DNA from: Tateyamaria sp. ANG-S1
Lineage (GTDB): Bacteria; Pseudomonadota; Alphaproteobacteria; Rhodobacterales; Rhodobacteraceae
DNA length: 64,000 nucleotides
Assembly: GCF_000814025.1 (NCBI RefSeq)
Contig: NZ_JWLL01000006.1
Coordinates: forward strand, 868,001-932,000
Reading direction: 5' to 3'
The notes beneath the pieces are model-generated. The model ran no database searches. It was not told where the DNA came from and saw only the letters and a program-made list of their open reading frames with translations. Position numbers and translations under genes: made by a program. Below, in pieces: positions 8,533 through 17,703 of the stretch (position 1 is its first letter; every line of letters begins with the position of its first letter).

Positions 8533-10554
8533 ATGCCCCTGGATCTTACTGCCCTTCGCACCGCCCACCCTGACCACTGGTCCAAGGCCACCGCTATCCG
8601 CGCTCTGACCCTTGATGCCGTCGCTGCCGCCAATTCGGGCCACTCCGGCATGCCCATGGGAATGGCCGATGTGGCGACCGTGCTGTTTGAAAAGCATCTG
8701 AAGTTTGACGCCAAGGCCCCCGACTGGCCCGACCGCGACCGCTTTATCCTGTCGGCGGGCCACGGCTCCATGCTGCTGTATTCCCTGCTGCACCTGACCG
8801 GCTACGAGGACATGACGCTGGAGCAGGTCAAGAACTTCCGCCAGTGGGGTGCTATCACCGCAGGTCACCCGGAATACGGCCATGCCAAGGGGATCGAGAC
8901 CACCACCGGCCCGCTCGGTCAGGGTATTTCCAACGCTGTGGGTTTTGCCATGGCCGAAGAGATCCTGCGCGCGCAATACGGCAAGAAGGTCGTCGATCAC
9001 TATACCTATGTCATCGCTGGTGACGGCTGTCTGATGGAAGGCGTAAGTCAGGAAGCGATCACATTGGCCGGTCGTCACCAACTGGGCAAGCTGATTGTCT
9101 TCTGGGACAACAACAACATCACCATCGACGGCCCCGTGACGCTGGCCGACACCACCGATCAGCCCATGCGCTTCAAATCCGCAGGCTGGGCGGTGATCGA
9201 AATCGACGGCCATGATCCCGAGGCCATTGACGCCGCGATCACCAAGGCGAAGACGCAGAAAAAGCCGACGATGATCGCCTGCAAGACCCACATCGCGCTG
9301 GGTCACGCAGCACAGGACACGTCCAAGGGTCACGGTGCGCTGACCGATGCCAACCAGATGGCCGATGCAAAGGCGGCTTATGGCTGGACCACCGGCCCGT
9401 TTGACGTGCCCGCCGACGTCAAGGCCGCGTGGGAGGCCATCGGCACACGCGGCACGGACGACCGCAAGGCTTGGGAAGAGCGCTTCGCTTCTATCTCGGG
9501 CGCGAAACAAGCGCTGTTCAACCGCACCCTCGCCCGCGAGGTGCCGAAGAAACTGTCGGCGACTGTCAAAGCGTTCAAGAAACAGATGTCGGAAAGCGCG
9601 CCCAAACTGGCGACCCGTGCCGCATCGGAAAAGGCGCTGGAAGTCATCAACCCGATCATGCCGGAAACAGTGGGCGGCTCGGCCGACCTGACCGGATCGA
9701 ACAACACCAAGACGGGTGATCTGGGCGTGTTCGACACCGACAACCGCGGCGGGCGCTACATCTACTGGGGCATCCGCGAGCATGGCATGGCTGCCGCCAT
9801 GAACGGCATGGCCCTGCATGGTGGTCTGCGCCCCTATGGCGGGACGTTCATGTGCTTCACCGACTACGCCCGCCCTGCCATGCGTCTGGCGGCATTGATG
9901 AAGATCCCAACGGTATTCGTCATGACCCATGACAGCATCGGTCTGGGCGAAGATGGCCCCACGCACCAGCCGGTCGAGCATCTGGCGATCAGCCGGGCGA
10001 CACCCAACACGATGGTGTTCCGTCCTGCCGACGCGGTGGAAACAGCCGAAAGCTGGGAACTGGCGTTGTCTTCGACGGAAACCCCGTCGGTGCTGTCGCT
10101 CACCCGTCAGGGCCTGCCCACTGTGCGGACCGAGCACAAGCTGAAGAATATGACGGCGCAGGGCGCTTACGTGCTGGCCGAAGCCGAAGGCAAGCGTCAG
10201 GTGATCCTGATCGCCTCGGGTTCCGAGGTTTCCATCGCGATGGAAGCACGCGCGAAGCTGCAAGAGGCCGGGATTGGCACGCGCGTCGTGTCGATGCCGT
10301 GCATGGAGCTTTTTGCGCAGCAGGACGAAAGCTACCGTCGCAAGGTGTTGCCTGCGGGTCCTGTGCGCGTCGGCATCGAAGCCGCTGTGCGTCAGGGCTG
10401 GGACCGCTGGTTGCTGGGCGAGCGCGGCAAAGCCAACAAAGCTGATTTCGTGGGCATGGATGACTTCGGCGCCTCGGCCCCGGCAAATGTGCTGTTCGAA
10501 AAGTTCGAAATCACGACTGAGGCGGTTGTACGGCGGGTAAACGCACTTATTTAA
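8533..10554 (+). CDS. tkt: Transketolase
   Basis: 673 residues, the family length. The ATG at 8533 has AAAGGA upstream. It shows the N-terminal [16 protein letters not shown], the thiamine diphosphate motif GDGCLMEG (G163-D164-G165) ending in DNNNITIDG, and [19 protein letters not shown] (from H466) of the pyrimidine domain. The enzyme moves two-carbon units between sugar phosphates in the pentose phosphate (or Calvin) pathway. It precedes the two GAPDH genes in the same direction; no Calvin-specific gene (rbcL, prkB) is present, so a pentose phosphate role is likelier. No TTARCGNTAA palindrome was found upstream. Confidence 0.96.
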   Translation: MPLDLTALRTAHPDHWSKATAIRALTLDAVAAANSGHSGMPMGMADVATVLFEKHLKFDAKAPDWPDRDRFILSAGHGSMLLYSLLHLTGYEDMTLEQVKNFRQWGAITAGHPEYGHAKGIETTTGPLGQGISNAVGFAMAEEILRAQYGKKVVDHYTYVIAGDGCLMEGVSQEAITLAGRHQLGKLIVFWDNNNITIDGPVTLADTTDQPMRFKSAGWAVIEIDGHDPEAIDAAITKAKTQKKPTMIACKTHIALGHAAQDTSKGHGALTDANQMADAKAAYGWTTGPFDVPADVKAAWEAIGTRGTDDRKAWEERFASISGAKQALFNRTLAREVPKKLSATVKAFKKQMSESAPKLATRAASEKALEVINPIMPETVGGSADLTGSNNTKTGDLGVFDTDNRGGRYIYWGIREHGMAAAMNGMALHGGLRPYGGTFMCFTDYARPAMRLAALMKIPTVFVMTHDSIGLGEDGPTHQPVEHLAISRATPNTMVFRPADAVETAESWELALSSTETPSVLSLTRQGLPTVRTEHKLKNMTAQGAYVLAEAEGKRQVILIASGSEVSIAMEARAKLQEAGIGTRVVSMPCMELFAQQDESYRRKVLPAGPVRVGIEAAVRQGWDRWLLGERGKANKADFVGMDDFGASAPANVLFEKFEITTEAVVRRVNALI

Positions 10555-10653
10555 CCTCTGGGTATGGAAGAACTCGGCTAGTACGCGCGGACGCGGTAGA
10601 CCAGCACTGGTTTGCCGCCTCCGGTGTCGTATATGCTTTAACGCAGGTCTTTT

Positions 10654-10923
10654 ATGCCAGGCATTCTCATCATTTCTGTTTTTGTAGGTGCGATCGCCGC
10701 AGCGATCGTGTTGGTTCTAGGAAGCAGCTGGTGGGTCGCCTTGCTGGTCTACTCTTTGGCTGGGGCACTGGCTATGCTTGGCTTGGCCATTGCTTTGGCG
10801 GGCCGGGGCACAGACGAAAGCTCTCCCGAAGTCAAAAAAGTACCAAGCCGCCGGACAGAACTCACCCTGGCGGTGAAGACTGCCAAGCGCAGGACAAAGC
10901 CGCACGTGGAGGCCATCGACTGA
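10654..10923 (+). CDS. Small two-helix membrane protein, unknown
   Basis: 89 residues. Two hydrophobic segments (about residues 3-23 and 27-49) are followed by a basic, polar tail with KKVPSRRTELTLAVKTAKRR, so it is probably an inner-membrane hairpin with a cytoplasmic tail. No known family recognised. It lies 100 bases after tkt and is convergent with the DUF808 gene. The absence of a clear ribosome site makes expression uncertain. Confidence 0.55.
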   Translation: MPGILIISVFVGAIAAAIVLVLGSSWWVALLVYSLAGALAMLGLAIALAGRGTDESSPEVKKVPSRRTELTLAVKTAKRRTKPHVEAID

Positions 10924-10966
10924 CCTCCACGGTATTGGGTTGTGGGAAGCGCGATCTCTGGGGTGG

Positions 10967-11929
10967 CTATGTGCGGGACAGTTTGGCCCCTAGCCCACGC
11001 CAGACGGGTGTAATCACCTTCTCTCCCACCGGGATCAATACAAAGCCAATGGCAAGACCCATCAAACCATGTAGCGCGGCTTTGATACACCAGACGGCCG
11101 TGCCAGATGCGCCGCCGATGGACTTTGCTATGCCATAGATGACGTCTTCTGGCCCATGCCAACCCATCTGTGCGAGACCGTGCACGATGATCTCACCCCC
11201 GACCCAGAGCATGGCCGCCGTGCCCACAATGGTCAGTAGCTTCATGAAACCAGGCATGACTTTAACGATCCCACGCCCCAAGGCCCGGATCAGCCCGATG
11301 CGCCCGTTCTGTGCCATCGCGAGACCCGCATCATCCGCCTTCACGATCAGCGCGACGGAACCATAGACAGCCACGGTGATCATGATGGCAACCGTTGCAA
11401 GCGTGGCGGCTTCCATCCAGAAGTTGCTTTCAGGGATCGCAGCCAGCGATATCGTCATGATCTCGGCCGACAGGATGAAATCGGTCTTGATGGCACCTTT
11501 GGCCTTTTGCTCTTCCAGATGTGCCGGATCCTCGATCTCGTTCTCTTTGCCCTCATAGTCCTCGTGCCCGTGCCCCCAGCCCAGAACGTGGGCAACCTTT
11601 TCCGCACCTTCAAAGCAGAGATAGGAACCGCCCAACATCAGTAGGGGCGGAATGGCCCCGGGCGCAAAATTCGACAGCAGAAGGCCCACCGGTAACAAAA
11701 ACACCAGCTTGTTCTTGAACGACCCCTTGGCGATGCGCCAGATGATGGGCAACTCGCGATCGGCGGAAAAGCCGTGGACGTATTTCGGCGTCACGGCAGC
11801 ATCGTCAATCACCGCCCCGGCTGCTTTGGAACCCGCCTTGGCTGCCTGACCGATCACGTCATCGACCGATGCGGCGGCCACTTTGGCGATTCCCGCAACA
11901 TCATCCAAAAGAGCCAAAAGTCCGCTCAT
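10967..11929 (-). CDS. DUF808 (YedI-type) membrane protein
   Basis: 320 residues starting MSGLLALLDDVAGIAK, which is diagnostic of the DUF808/YedI family. It continues with DDVIGQAAKAGSKAAGAVIDDAAVTP, a polar stretch, and then several transmembrane helices (for example NKLVFLLPVGLLLSNFAPGA). The family is of unknown function in the inner membrane. A His/Glu-rich loop (GWGHGHEDYEGKENE) sits between membrane segments. It stands alone, divergent from gap1 and convergent with the small membrane gene. Confidence 0.85.
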   Translation of the reverse strand: MSGLLALLDDVAGIAKVAAASVDDVIGQAAKAGSKAAGAVIDDAAVTPKYVHGFSADRELPIIWRIAKGSFKNKLVFLLPVGLLLSNFAPGAIPPLLMLGGSYLCFEGAEKVAHVLGWGHGHEDYEGKENEIEDPAHLEEQKAKGAIKTDFILSAEIMTISLAAIPESNFWMEAATLATVAIMITVAVYGSVALIVKADDAGLAMAQNGRIGLIRALGRGIVKVMPGFMKLLTIVGTAAMLWVGGEIIVHGLAQMGWHGPEDVIYGIAKSIGGASGTAVWCIKAALHGLMGLAIGFVLIPVGEKVITPVWRGLGAKLSRT

Positions 11930-11957
11930 TCCGCCTGTCCCTTCACCTGGTTGTTAC

Positions 11958-12034
11958 GTTAGCGCATAACACAGCCCAAACGTTCCGCATACTGTTAGCG
12001 CGAACTGCATACGATGGAACACGTTTATCGCTAA
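11958..12034. promoter_or_regulatory. Cluster of TTAGCGNTAA-type palindromes before gap1
   Basis: Three related sites lie within 80 bases: GTTAGCGCATAAC at 11958-11970 (spacer one base long), GTTAGCGCGAAC around 11994-12005 (one mismatch) and, on the minus strand, GTTAGCGATAAA covering 12024-12035, an exact match to TTARCGNTAA. The same core occurs before gap2, pdhA and lpdA. A central CG in a 14-base palindrome is typical of LacI-family operators; CceR of Rhodobacter sphaeroides is a known central-carbon regulator of that type. Confidence 0.6.
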
Positions 12035-12134
12035 CACTTTGATTTTCTGCTGATTTCCCCCTTCTCACGCTGCAGTGCGGCGGTTATCTACCCCGCAACA
12101 GTTTAACTGCCCCAGCGGAAGGACAACCGGGACC

Positions 12135-13136
12135 ATGACCATCAAAGTCGGAATTAACGGGTTTGGACGCATCGGGCGTTGCACTCTCAGCCACATCGCC
12201 ACATCGCTGCGCAACGACATCGACGTCGTCGCCGTGAACGCCACTGGCCCGCTTGAGACTGCAGCCCACCTGATCAAATACGACAGCGTGCATGGCCGGT
12301 TCCCGAACGAAGTCAAACTGACCAACGACACCATGGATCTGGGTCGCGGACCGATCCGCATGATGTCGACCTACGATATGAACGAGCTGGACTGGACCGG
12401 CGTTGACGTGGTGCTGGAATGCACGGGCAAGTTCAACGATGGCAAAAAAGCCAAGGTTCATTTCGAGCGCGGCGCCAGGAAGGTGCTACTGTCTGCCCCG
12501 GGCAAAAACGTTGATAAGACCGTTGTCTTCGGCGTGAACGACGAACAGCTCGCTGCCAATGATCGCATGATCTCGAACGGGTCGTGCACCACGAACTGTC
12601 TGGCCCCGCTGGCCAAGGTGCTGGACCGCGCCGTGGGCATCGAGCGCGGTGTGATGACCACCATTCACAGCTACACCGGTGACCAGCCGACGCTGGATCG
12701 CCGTCACAATGACCTCTACCGCGCCCGCGCGGCCGCGATGGCGATGATCCCAACCTCGACCGGGGCGGCCAAGGCGTTGGGGGAAGTTCTGCCCAACCTC
12801 GCAGGCAAGCTCGACGGTACAGCGATGCGCGTGCCCACCCCGAATGTGAGCGCCGTGGACCTGACGTTTGAAGCGTCCCGCGACGTGACCGCAGAAGAGG
12901 TCAACGCCGCCGTGGCCGAAGCCGCCGCTGGCCCCATGGGCCGCGTGCTGGCTTATGATGACGAACAGAAGGTCAGCATCGACTTCAACCACACCGAACA
13001 CTCGTCGATCTTTGCCCCTGACCAGACCAAGGTGGTGGGCGACCGGCTGGTGCGCGTGCTGGCCTGGTACGACAATGAATGGGCATTCTCGATCCGCATG
13101 GCCGATGTGGCCGTTGCGATGGGTCGGCTGACCTGA
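12135..13136 (+). CDS. gap: GAPDH, probable NADP-preferring/GapB-like
   Basis: 333 residues. Type I glyceraldehyde-3-phosphate dehydrogenase with [10 protein letters not shown] and the active-site SNGSCTTNC (C151). At the end of the second beta strand it reads VVAVNATGPLET, so the residue that normally excludes NADP (Asp in NAD enzymes) is Ala36. Bacillus GapB, an NADP-linked gluconeogenic enzyme, has the same NA sequence. I infer this copy is biosynthetic; the downstream paralogue has Asp36. Start ATG at 12135 follows GGAAGGACAACC. Preceded by a cluster of palindromes and followed by a terminator. Confidence 0.92.
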   Translation: MTIKVGINGFGRIGRCTLSHIATSLRNDIDVVAVNATGPLETAAHLIKYDSVHGRFPNEVKLTNDTMDLGRGPIRMMSTYDMNELDWTGVDVVLECTGKFNDGKKAKVHFERGARKVLLSAPGKNVDKTVVFGVNDEQLAANDRMISNGSCTTNCLAPLAKVLDRAVGIERGVMTTIHSYTGDQPTLDRRHNDLYRARAAAMAMIPTSTGAAKALGEVLPNLAGKLDGTAMRVPTPNVSAVDLTFEASRDVTAEEVNAAVAEAAAGPMGRVLAYDDEQKVSIDFNHTEHSSIFAPDQTKVVGDRLVRVLAWYDNEWAFSIRMADVAVAMGRLT

Positions 13137-13157
13137 TCCACGTCACAACTTGCAAGC

Positions 13158-13197
13158 AAAGGGCGGGGCTGGCACAACAGCCCTGCCCTTTTCTTTT
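13158..13197 (+). terminator. Strong rho-independent terminator after gap1
   Basis: A 14-bp stem (AAAGGGCGGGGCTG / CAGCCCTGCCCTTT, one G-T pair) with a short loop, followed by TTCTTTT. It lies 22 bases past the gap1 stop and just before a small membrane-protein ORF. Confidence 0.9.
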
Positions 13198-13209
13198 GTG
13201 ACGCCGCCA

Positions 13210-13353
13210 ATGACCAACAGCATTGCCCTTGTTCTTGCCCTGCTGATCATCGGTGCGATCACTGCGGATGTTATGCTCTATGGCACAGAGCATCTGATTT
13301 TCCTGGGCAAGCGCTTTGCTGAACTGCTGGAATGGATCGCCTTCTGGCGCTGA
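13210..13353 (+). CDS. Small single-span membrane protein, unknown
   Basis: 47 residues from the ATG at 13210: MTNSIALVLALLIIGAITAD is a transmembrane helix, followed by an amphipathic segment HLIFLGKRFAELLEWIAFWR rich in aromatic residues. It lies between the two GAPDH genes after the gap1 terminator. No family recognised, but the pattern (TM helix plus amphipathic tail, no stops) looks like a real small inner-membrane protein. The ribosome site is poor. Confidence 0.55.
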   Translation: MTNSIALVLALLIIGAITADVMLYGTEHLIFLGKRFAELLEWIAFWR

Positions 13354-13395
13354 TCCCCATCGTTGATGTTGCAGGATCGTGACCGGCATTCCCGG

Positions 13396-13432
13396 TTGAC
13401 AATACCGCTGCTATGCATTTGTTAGCGGTAAC
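13396..13432 (+). promoter_or_regulatory. gap2 promoter region with GTTAGCGGTAAC operator
   Basis: TTGACA at 13396-13401 is a consensus -35. Seventeen bases on, where the -10 should be, the palindrome GTTA-GCGG-TAAC (13421-13432) begins. Binding there would block polymerase. The core TTAGCGGTAA is shared with gap1, pdhA and lpdA sites. Confidence 0.6.
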
Positions 13433-13497
13433 GGCGCACGCCTCGCACCTTGGGGCCGCGTTCAGACAGCATTCTGACACCAGACATGGGGGACACC

Positions 13498-14502
13498 ATG
13501 GCCATCAAAGTAGCAATCAACGGCTTCGGGCGCATCGGGCGCAACGTTCTGCGCGCGATCGTGGAAAGCGGTCGTACGGATATCGAGGTGGTCGCGATCA
13601 ACGACCTCGGCCCGGTCGAGACCAACGCGCACCTGCTGCAATATGACAGCGTGCATGGCCGTTTCCCCGCAAAGGTGACCGTTTCGGGCGACAGCATCGA
13701 CGTGGGCCACGGGCCCATCAAGGTCACGGCAGAGCGCAATCCGGCAGACCTGCCCTGGGGCCATGTTGACATCGTCATGGAATGCACCGGCATCTTCACC
13801 TCGAAAGAGGCCTGCCAGGCGCATCTGGAAAACGGATCGAGCCGCGTGCTGATCTCTGCCCCTGGTAAGGAAGCCGACAAGACGATTGTGTATGGTGTGA
13901 ACCATGACAGCCTGACGGGCGATGATATTGTCGTATCGAACGCCTCGTGCACCACGAACTGCCTGACGCCGGTGGCGAAGGTCCTGCAAGACCAGTTCGG
14001 CATCAAGCGCGGGTTTATGACGACTGTGCACAGCTACACGGGCGACCAACCTACGCTGGATACGATGCACAAGGATCTCTACCGCGCCCGTGCCGCAGCG
14101 ATGAGCATGATCCCCACCTCCACCGGCGCTGCCAAAGCTGTCGGCCTTGTGATGCCGGAACTGAACGGCAAGCTCGACGGTGTCGCCATTCGCGTGCCCA
14201 CGCCCAACGTGTCTTGCGTTGACCTGACGGTCGAGGTGAATGGCGACGTCACGGCAGAGCAAATCAACGCCGCCATGTCCGAGGCTGCCGCCGCTGGCCC
14301 GCTGAAAGGTGTTCTTGGCGTAACGGACGCGAAACTGGTGTCCATGGACTTCAACCACGACCCGCATTCGTCAATCTTTGCCACCGACCAGACCAAGGTG
14401 ATGGACGGCAACATGGTCCGCATCCTGTCGTGGTACGACAATGAATGGGGTTTCTCGAACCGGATGGCTGACACAGCGGTTGAGATGGGCAAGTACCTCT
14501 AA
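13498..14502 (+). CDS. gap: GAPDH, probable NAD-dependent glycolytic
   Basis: 334 residues, paralogue of the gene 360 bases upstream. It has [10 protein letters not shown], the active-site SNASCTTNC (C151) and [12 protein letters not shown] with Asp36, the residue that selects NAD over NADP. It catalyses oxidation of glyceraldehyde 3-phosphate to 1,3-bisphosphoglycerate; pgk, the next enzyme, is 30 kb away in this window. The ATG at 13498 has GGGGGACACC upstream; an in-frame ATG at 13486 is a less likely start. A strong terminator follows. Confidence 0.94.
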   Translation: MAIKVAINGFGRIGRNVLRAIVESGRTDIEVVAINDLGPVETNAHLLQYDSVHGRFPAKVTVSGDSIDVGHGPIKVTAERNPADLPWGHVDIVMECTGIFTSKEACQAHLENGSSRVLISAPGKEADKTIVYGVNHDSLTGDDIVVSNASCTTNCLTPVAKVLQDQFGIKRGFMTTVHSYTGDQPTLDTMHKDLYRARAAAMSMIPTSTGAAKAVGLVMPELNGKLDGVAIRVPTPNVSCVDLTVEVNGDVTAEQINAAMSEAAAAGPLKGVLGVTDAKLVSMDFNHDPHSSIFATDQTKVMDGNMVRILSWYDNEWGFSNRMADTAVEMGKYL

Positions 14503-14520
14503 GCCATTGAAACTTTGATG

Positions 14521-14553
14521 AAAGGGCGTCTCTCTGAGGCGCCCTTTTTCTTT
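14521..14553 (+). terminator. Rho-independent terminator after gap2
   Basis: Ten-bp stem AAAGGGCGTC / GGCGCCCTTT (one G-T pair) with the U tract TTTTTCTTT, 18 bases past the gap2 stop. Confidence 0.9.
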
Positions 14554-14564
14554 GCTCACGCTAG

Positions 14565-14592
14565 TGTGCATCAAATAAATAAATGATGCACA
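14565..14592. promoter_or_regulatory. 9-bp perfect inverted repeat at a start codon
   Basis: TGTGCATCA and TGATGCACA flank the A/T spacer AATAAATAAA. The right arm covers the candidate start codons (14583, 14586, 14592) of the disrupted nucleotidyltransferase gene, so it may be an operator or an RNA hairpin controlling translation. Confidence 0.45.
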
Positions 14593-15583
14593 TGCTGATC
14601 TTATCTCATTCCCGCGCGGCACAGGTGGCCTATCAGGATCTGTTGCGCCTGCACCTCGATGACCGCGCCGCCGATCTGATCGGCAGCGTCGTCTTTACGA
14701 CCGCCTCCGCATGGGGACCGAGATGAAGGCGCGCTATCTGGGCGAAGACACGCCCGAGCTGCGCGCACGTCTGGACCGCGCCACCGCCCTCAAAGCCGAG
14801 GCTGACACCCGGCGCAAGAGCATGGCCCGCCTCGCCCGGGTGCTGCGGGCCGAGGGGTTCATCACCACCGACCGCGACACCGGGTCGCTTCTGGGCGCCT
14901 TTGCGCGGGCGGGCCTGTTCCGCCTGGGCGGCACGATGATCGGCACTGGTGCCTATGCGCTCTACCAGGGTGAGTTGGGCGTCCGCTTTGATACGGACGA
15001 GTTGGCGCAGACCGGCGACATCGACTTTGCCAGCTTTGAACGATTGTCCTTGGCGCTTGATGACCGTGTCGAGGCGCAGCCGAACGATATCCTGGGCGCG
15101 CTGAAATTCGACCCGGTGCCCGGCGTGACGGATACGCAGGTCTGGCGCTGGCGGCAAAGCCACGGCACGGCCATGGTCGAATTCCTGACCCCCACCTTTG
15201 GCGACGAAACGGTCAAGGCGCTGCCTGCCTTGGGTGTAAGTGCGCAGGCATTAAACTACCTCAACTATCTGATTTCAGACCCTATTCATGCGATTGCGCT
15301 TTACCGCTCGGGCATCCTTGTCAAAGTGCCCCGCCCCGAGAAATACGCCATTCACAAGCTGATCGTGGCAGACCGCCGCCGTGACTGGCCGGATCAGTTC
15401 AAGGCGCGCAAGGACCGCGCGCAAGCCGAGTTTCTGATTGACGTTATGGCGCAGGATCGACCGGACGATCTGCGCGAGGCATATGAGGACGCGCTGGACC
15501 GTGGCCCGCGCTGGCGGCAACGGATTGAGGCCACTCTGAACCGAATGCCCGCCACAGCGAAGATCTTACAGGATTTAGGCTAG
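14583..15583 (+). pseudogene. Nucleotidyltransferase-fold protein, frameshifted
   Basis: Two frames together look like one gene. From 14583 one frame reads MLILSHSRAAQVAYQDLLR then LHLDDRAADLIGSV before ending at 14726. The adjacent frame, from about 14690, reads RRLYDRLRMGTEMKARYLGED and stays open to 15583 (290 residues from the ATG at 14711). Proteins of the GSU2403-type nucleotidyltransferase fold family typically continue from a YQDLL..DD..ADL segment through a short KGR.YWYD linker into such an RxGTE.K.RYLGEDT segment, so a small out-of-frame deletion near 14685-14695 is likely. The downstream part (GGTMIGTGAYALYQG, GDIDFASFE) has the nucleotidyltransferase-like G.. and D.D pattern. A shortened protein from 14711 might still be made. 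Confidence 0.65.
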
Positions 15584-15593
15584 ACGGAGTGTC

Positions 15594-16085
15594 TTAGGCG
15601 AACTGCTCTTTCAAAGCGTCGTTCACAAGTGGTGTCACGAACTTGCTGACATCCCCACCAAGCCGCGCGATTTCCTTCACCAGCTTGGATGCAATCGCCT
15701 GATGCTCGGCCTCAGCCATCAGGAACACGGTTTCGATGCTGTCATCCAGCCGCCGGTTCATGCCGACCATCTGGAATTCATATTCAAAGTCCGCCACAGC
15801 GCGCAGACCACGGAAAATGAATTGCGCACCGACATCACGGGCGCAGTCGATCAGCAGGTTTTCAAAGGGATGCGCGACGATCTCAGTGCCCGTCTGCGCA
15901 CTTAGCTTCGCGCACTCGGCTTCGATCATGGCAACACGCTCTTCCAGTGAAAACAGCGGTCCCTTGTCGCGATTGATGGCCACGCCGATGACCAGGCGAT
16001 CCACCATGGGGCTGGCTCGGCGGATGATGTCGATATGCCCAAGCGTGATGGGATCAAAGGTGCCAGGGTATAGGCCGATGCGCAT
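15594..16085 (-). CDS. coaD: Phosphopantetheine adenylyltransferase
   Basis: 163 residues, the family length. The nucleotidyltransferase signature GTFDPITLGH (residues 8-17, T/HxGH) is present, with INRDKGPLFSLEERV, FIFRGLRAVADFEYEFQM and the C-terminal SSKLVKE-like region (IASKLVKEIARLGGD). It adenylates 4'-phosphopantetheine to dephospho-CoA, the penultimate step of CoA synthesis, in the cytosol. It is convergent with the frameshifted nucleotidyltransferase gene and stands alone. Confidence 0.96.
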   Translation of the reverse strand: MRIGLYPGTFDPITLGHIDIIRRASPMVDRLVIGVAINRDKGPLFSLEERVAMIEAECAKLSAQTGTEIVAHPFENLLIDCARDVGAQFIFRGLRAVADFEYEFQMVGMNRRLDDSIETVFLMAEAEHQAIASKLVKEIARLGGDVSKFVTPLVNDALKEQFA

Positions 16086-16166
16086 GGGGCGGCTCCGTCA
16101 GTCGTCGTGGCCGCAATGCAGCATTTCACGCCCGCGATTGCAAGCAGGCAGGACGCAGACGTCTGG

Positions 16167-16601
16167 TCAGTAGCCCATGATCATGCCCTGCAGGGCATCC
16201 TTCTCCATCGACAGCTCGGTCAACCGTGCCTTGACCACGTCACCGATGGTGATCAGGCCCACCAACTGCCCGTCTTCGACAACCGGCATATGGCGGAACC
16301 GGCGCTCCGTCATTGTGGCCAGCACCGCGTCCGCGTCGTCGTCGCGACTGCACGTCACCAACTGCGTCGTCATATAGGCATCAACCGGGTCCATCAGCAC
16401 CGTGCCTCCCTTTTTCGCAAGCACGCGCACAATGTCGCGTTCGGACAGGATGCCATCGGCGGTCTGCCCATCCCCCGATACAACAACGGTCCCGATCCTG
16501 CGCTCGGCAAGGATTTTCGCCGCCTCAGACACTTTCGTGCCCGGTGTAACGCTCACGACGGCATCATCGGATTTGGACTTGAGAATCTGGTGCACAAGCA
16601 T
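16167..16601 (-). CDS. Tandem CBS-domain protein
   Basis: 144 residues from the ATG at 16601, which has GAGGT about 9 bases upstream; the longer in-frame ORF is not supported. Two CBS motifs form a Bateman module: the first around SVTPGTKVSEAAKILAERRI and GILSERDIVR, the second around QLVTCSRDDDADAVLATM and HMPVVEDGQLVGLITIGDVV. Such stand-alone proteins bind adenosyl ligands (AMP, ATP, SAM, NADH) and regulate partner enzymes or act as energy sensors. The partner is unknown. It is separated from coaD by 81 bases in the same direction. Confidence 0.88.
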   Translation of the reverse strand: MLVHQILKSKSDDAVVSVTPGTKVSEAAKILAERRIGTVVVSGDGQTADGILSERDIVRVLAKKGGTVLMDPVDAYMTTQLVTCSRDDDADAVLATMTERRFRHMPVVEDGQLVGLITIGDVVKARLTELSMEKDALQGMIMGY

Positions 16602-16775
16602 GTCTTCGGACCTCGCAACTCTGGGCTGTACCCCAGCGTCCGCCGCCAACAGGCCTTCTGTCAAGAGTATGCAGGGGGTACGGCAATCTACCGCCGGTTG
16701 AAATTTATGAACTCTATCAACAGATCCTGAGCGAGATTACGAAGCATATCCGCCCAGTAAGTCCTTACTTTTAAA

Positions 16776-17687
16776 CTAGATAAGACCTTCGAGCCGCATA
16801 ACCTCCGTCCGGACCGCATGCACAAGCAACTCGGCCACACGGTTCAACCGCGCATCGCGCGTATCTGACTGGTGCCGGATCAGATAAAAGCTTCGTGAAA
16901 GCGAGAAGTCCCCGTTCAGAACACGACGCAGTCCCGGGGCAAAGGGCAGCGCAAAGTCATGGACCACGCCGACCCCACCTCCCTGTCGCAGCATGTTCAG
17001 CTGAACCGCCACCGAGTTCGAAGCAAGGGCGACGCGCGACACGCCTGCATCAGCCAGATAGTCCAACTCGCGGTCAAAGATCATGTCGGGAATGTAGCCC
17101 ACCACGCGGTGGTGGTGCAGATCGTCCAGCGCATCCAGCGGTGGCGCATCTGCAAGATAGCTCTGGCTCGCTGCAAAATGCAGGCGGTAGTCAGTGATCC
17201 GCTGCACAGTCAGTTGCCCGGCCGTCGGTGCACTGACCCCAATCGCCAGATCCGCCTCGCGCCGCGACAGGTTAAACACACGCGGCAAGGCGACGATCTG
17301 GATGTCCAAACCCGGATGCTCCCCTGCCAGCGCTGCACAGACCTGCGGCAGCACGTAGTTGGCACAGCCGTCCGGCGCACCAATGCGGACTTGCCCCGTC
17401 AGCCCTGCGTCCACCTCTGCTTGCCCTGCCCCAGCGATCCCTTCAGTGGCGGCGCGCAGTGCAACCTCTGCCGCCTCGGCCCGGTCGCGCAGACGCACCC
17501 CCGCTTCGGTCAGCGCGTAGCCTTGCGGGGACTTGCGAAAAAGAACGACATCAAGATCCCGTTCAAGCCTAGCCACCCGACGCCCGAGGGTCGCGGCATC
17601 CTTGCGCACCGCCTTGGCCGCTGCCGACAGTGTTTCGGCACGCGCCACCGCAAGAAACAGGCGCAGATCATCCCAATGCGGCGGCAT
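16776..17687 (-). CDS. LysR-family regulator divergent from mmsA
   Basis: 303 residues from the ATG at 17687 (MPPHWDDLRLFLAVARAET), preferred because GGAGGGG lies 5 bases upstream. It has an N-terminal winged helix-turn-helix (LSAAAKAVRKDAATLGRRVARLE) and a C-terminal effector domain. The gene is divergent from mmsA with a 107-base shared promoter containing nested inverted repeats, so it most likely controls the valine-catabolic genes in response to a pathway metabolite. The effector is not evident. Confidence 0.87.
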   Translation of the reverse strand: MPPHWDDLRLFLAVARAETLSAAAKAVRKDAATLGRRVARLERDLDVVLFRKSPQGYALTEAGVRLRDRAEAAEVALRAATEGIAGAGQAEVDAGLTGQVRIGAPDGCANYVLPQVCAALAGEHPGLDIQIVALPRVFNLSRREADLAIGVSAPTAGQLTVQRITDYRLHFAASQSYLADAPPLDALDDLHHHRVVGYIPDMIFDRELDYLADAGVSRVALASNSVAVQLNMLRQGGGVGVVHDFALPFAPGLRRVLNGDFSLSRSFYLIRHQSDTRDARLNRVAELLVHAVRTEVMRLEGLI

Positions 17688-17703
17688 ATAAGCCCCTCCA
17701 CCA

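Noticed and set aside
8431-10263. 610-codon ORF antisense to tkt
   Set aside because: It is the shadow of a GC-rich gene with strong codon bias; the plus-strand product is a clear transketolase.
12135-14502. Assembly duplication of one gap gene
   Set aside because: The two proteins differ at many positions including the cofactor residue, and their flanks and terminators differ, so they are true paralogues.
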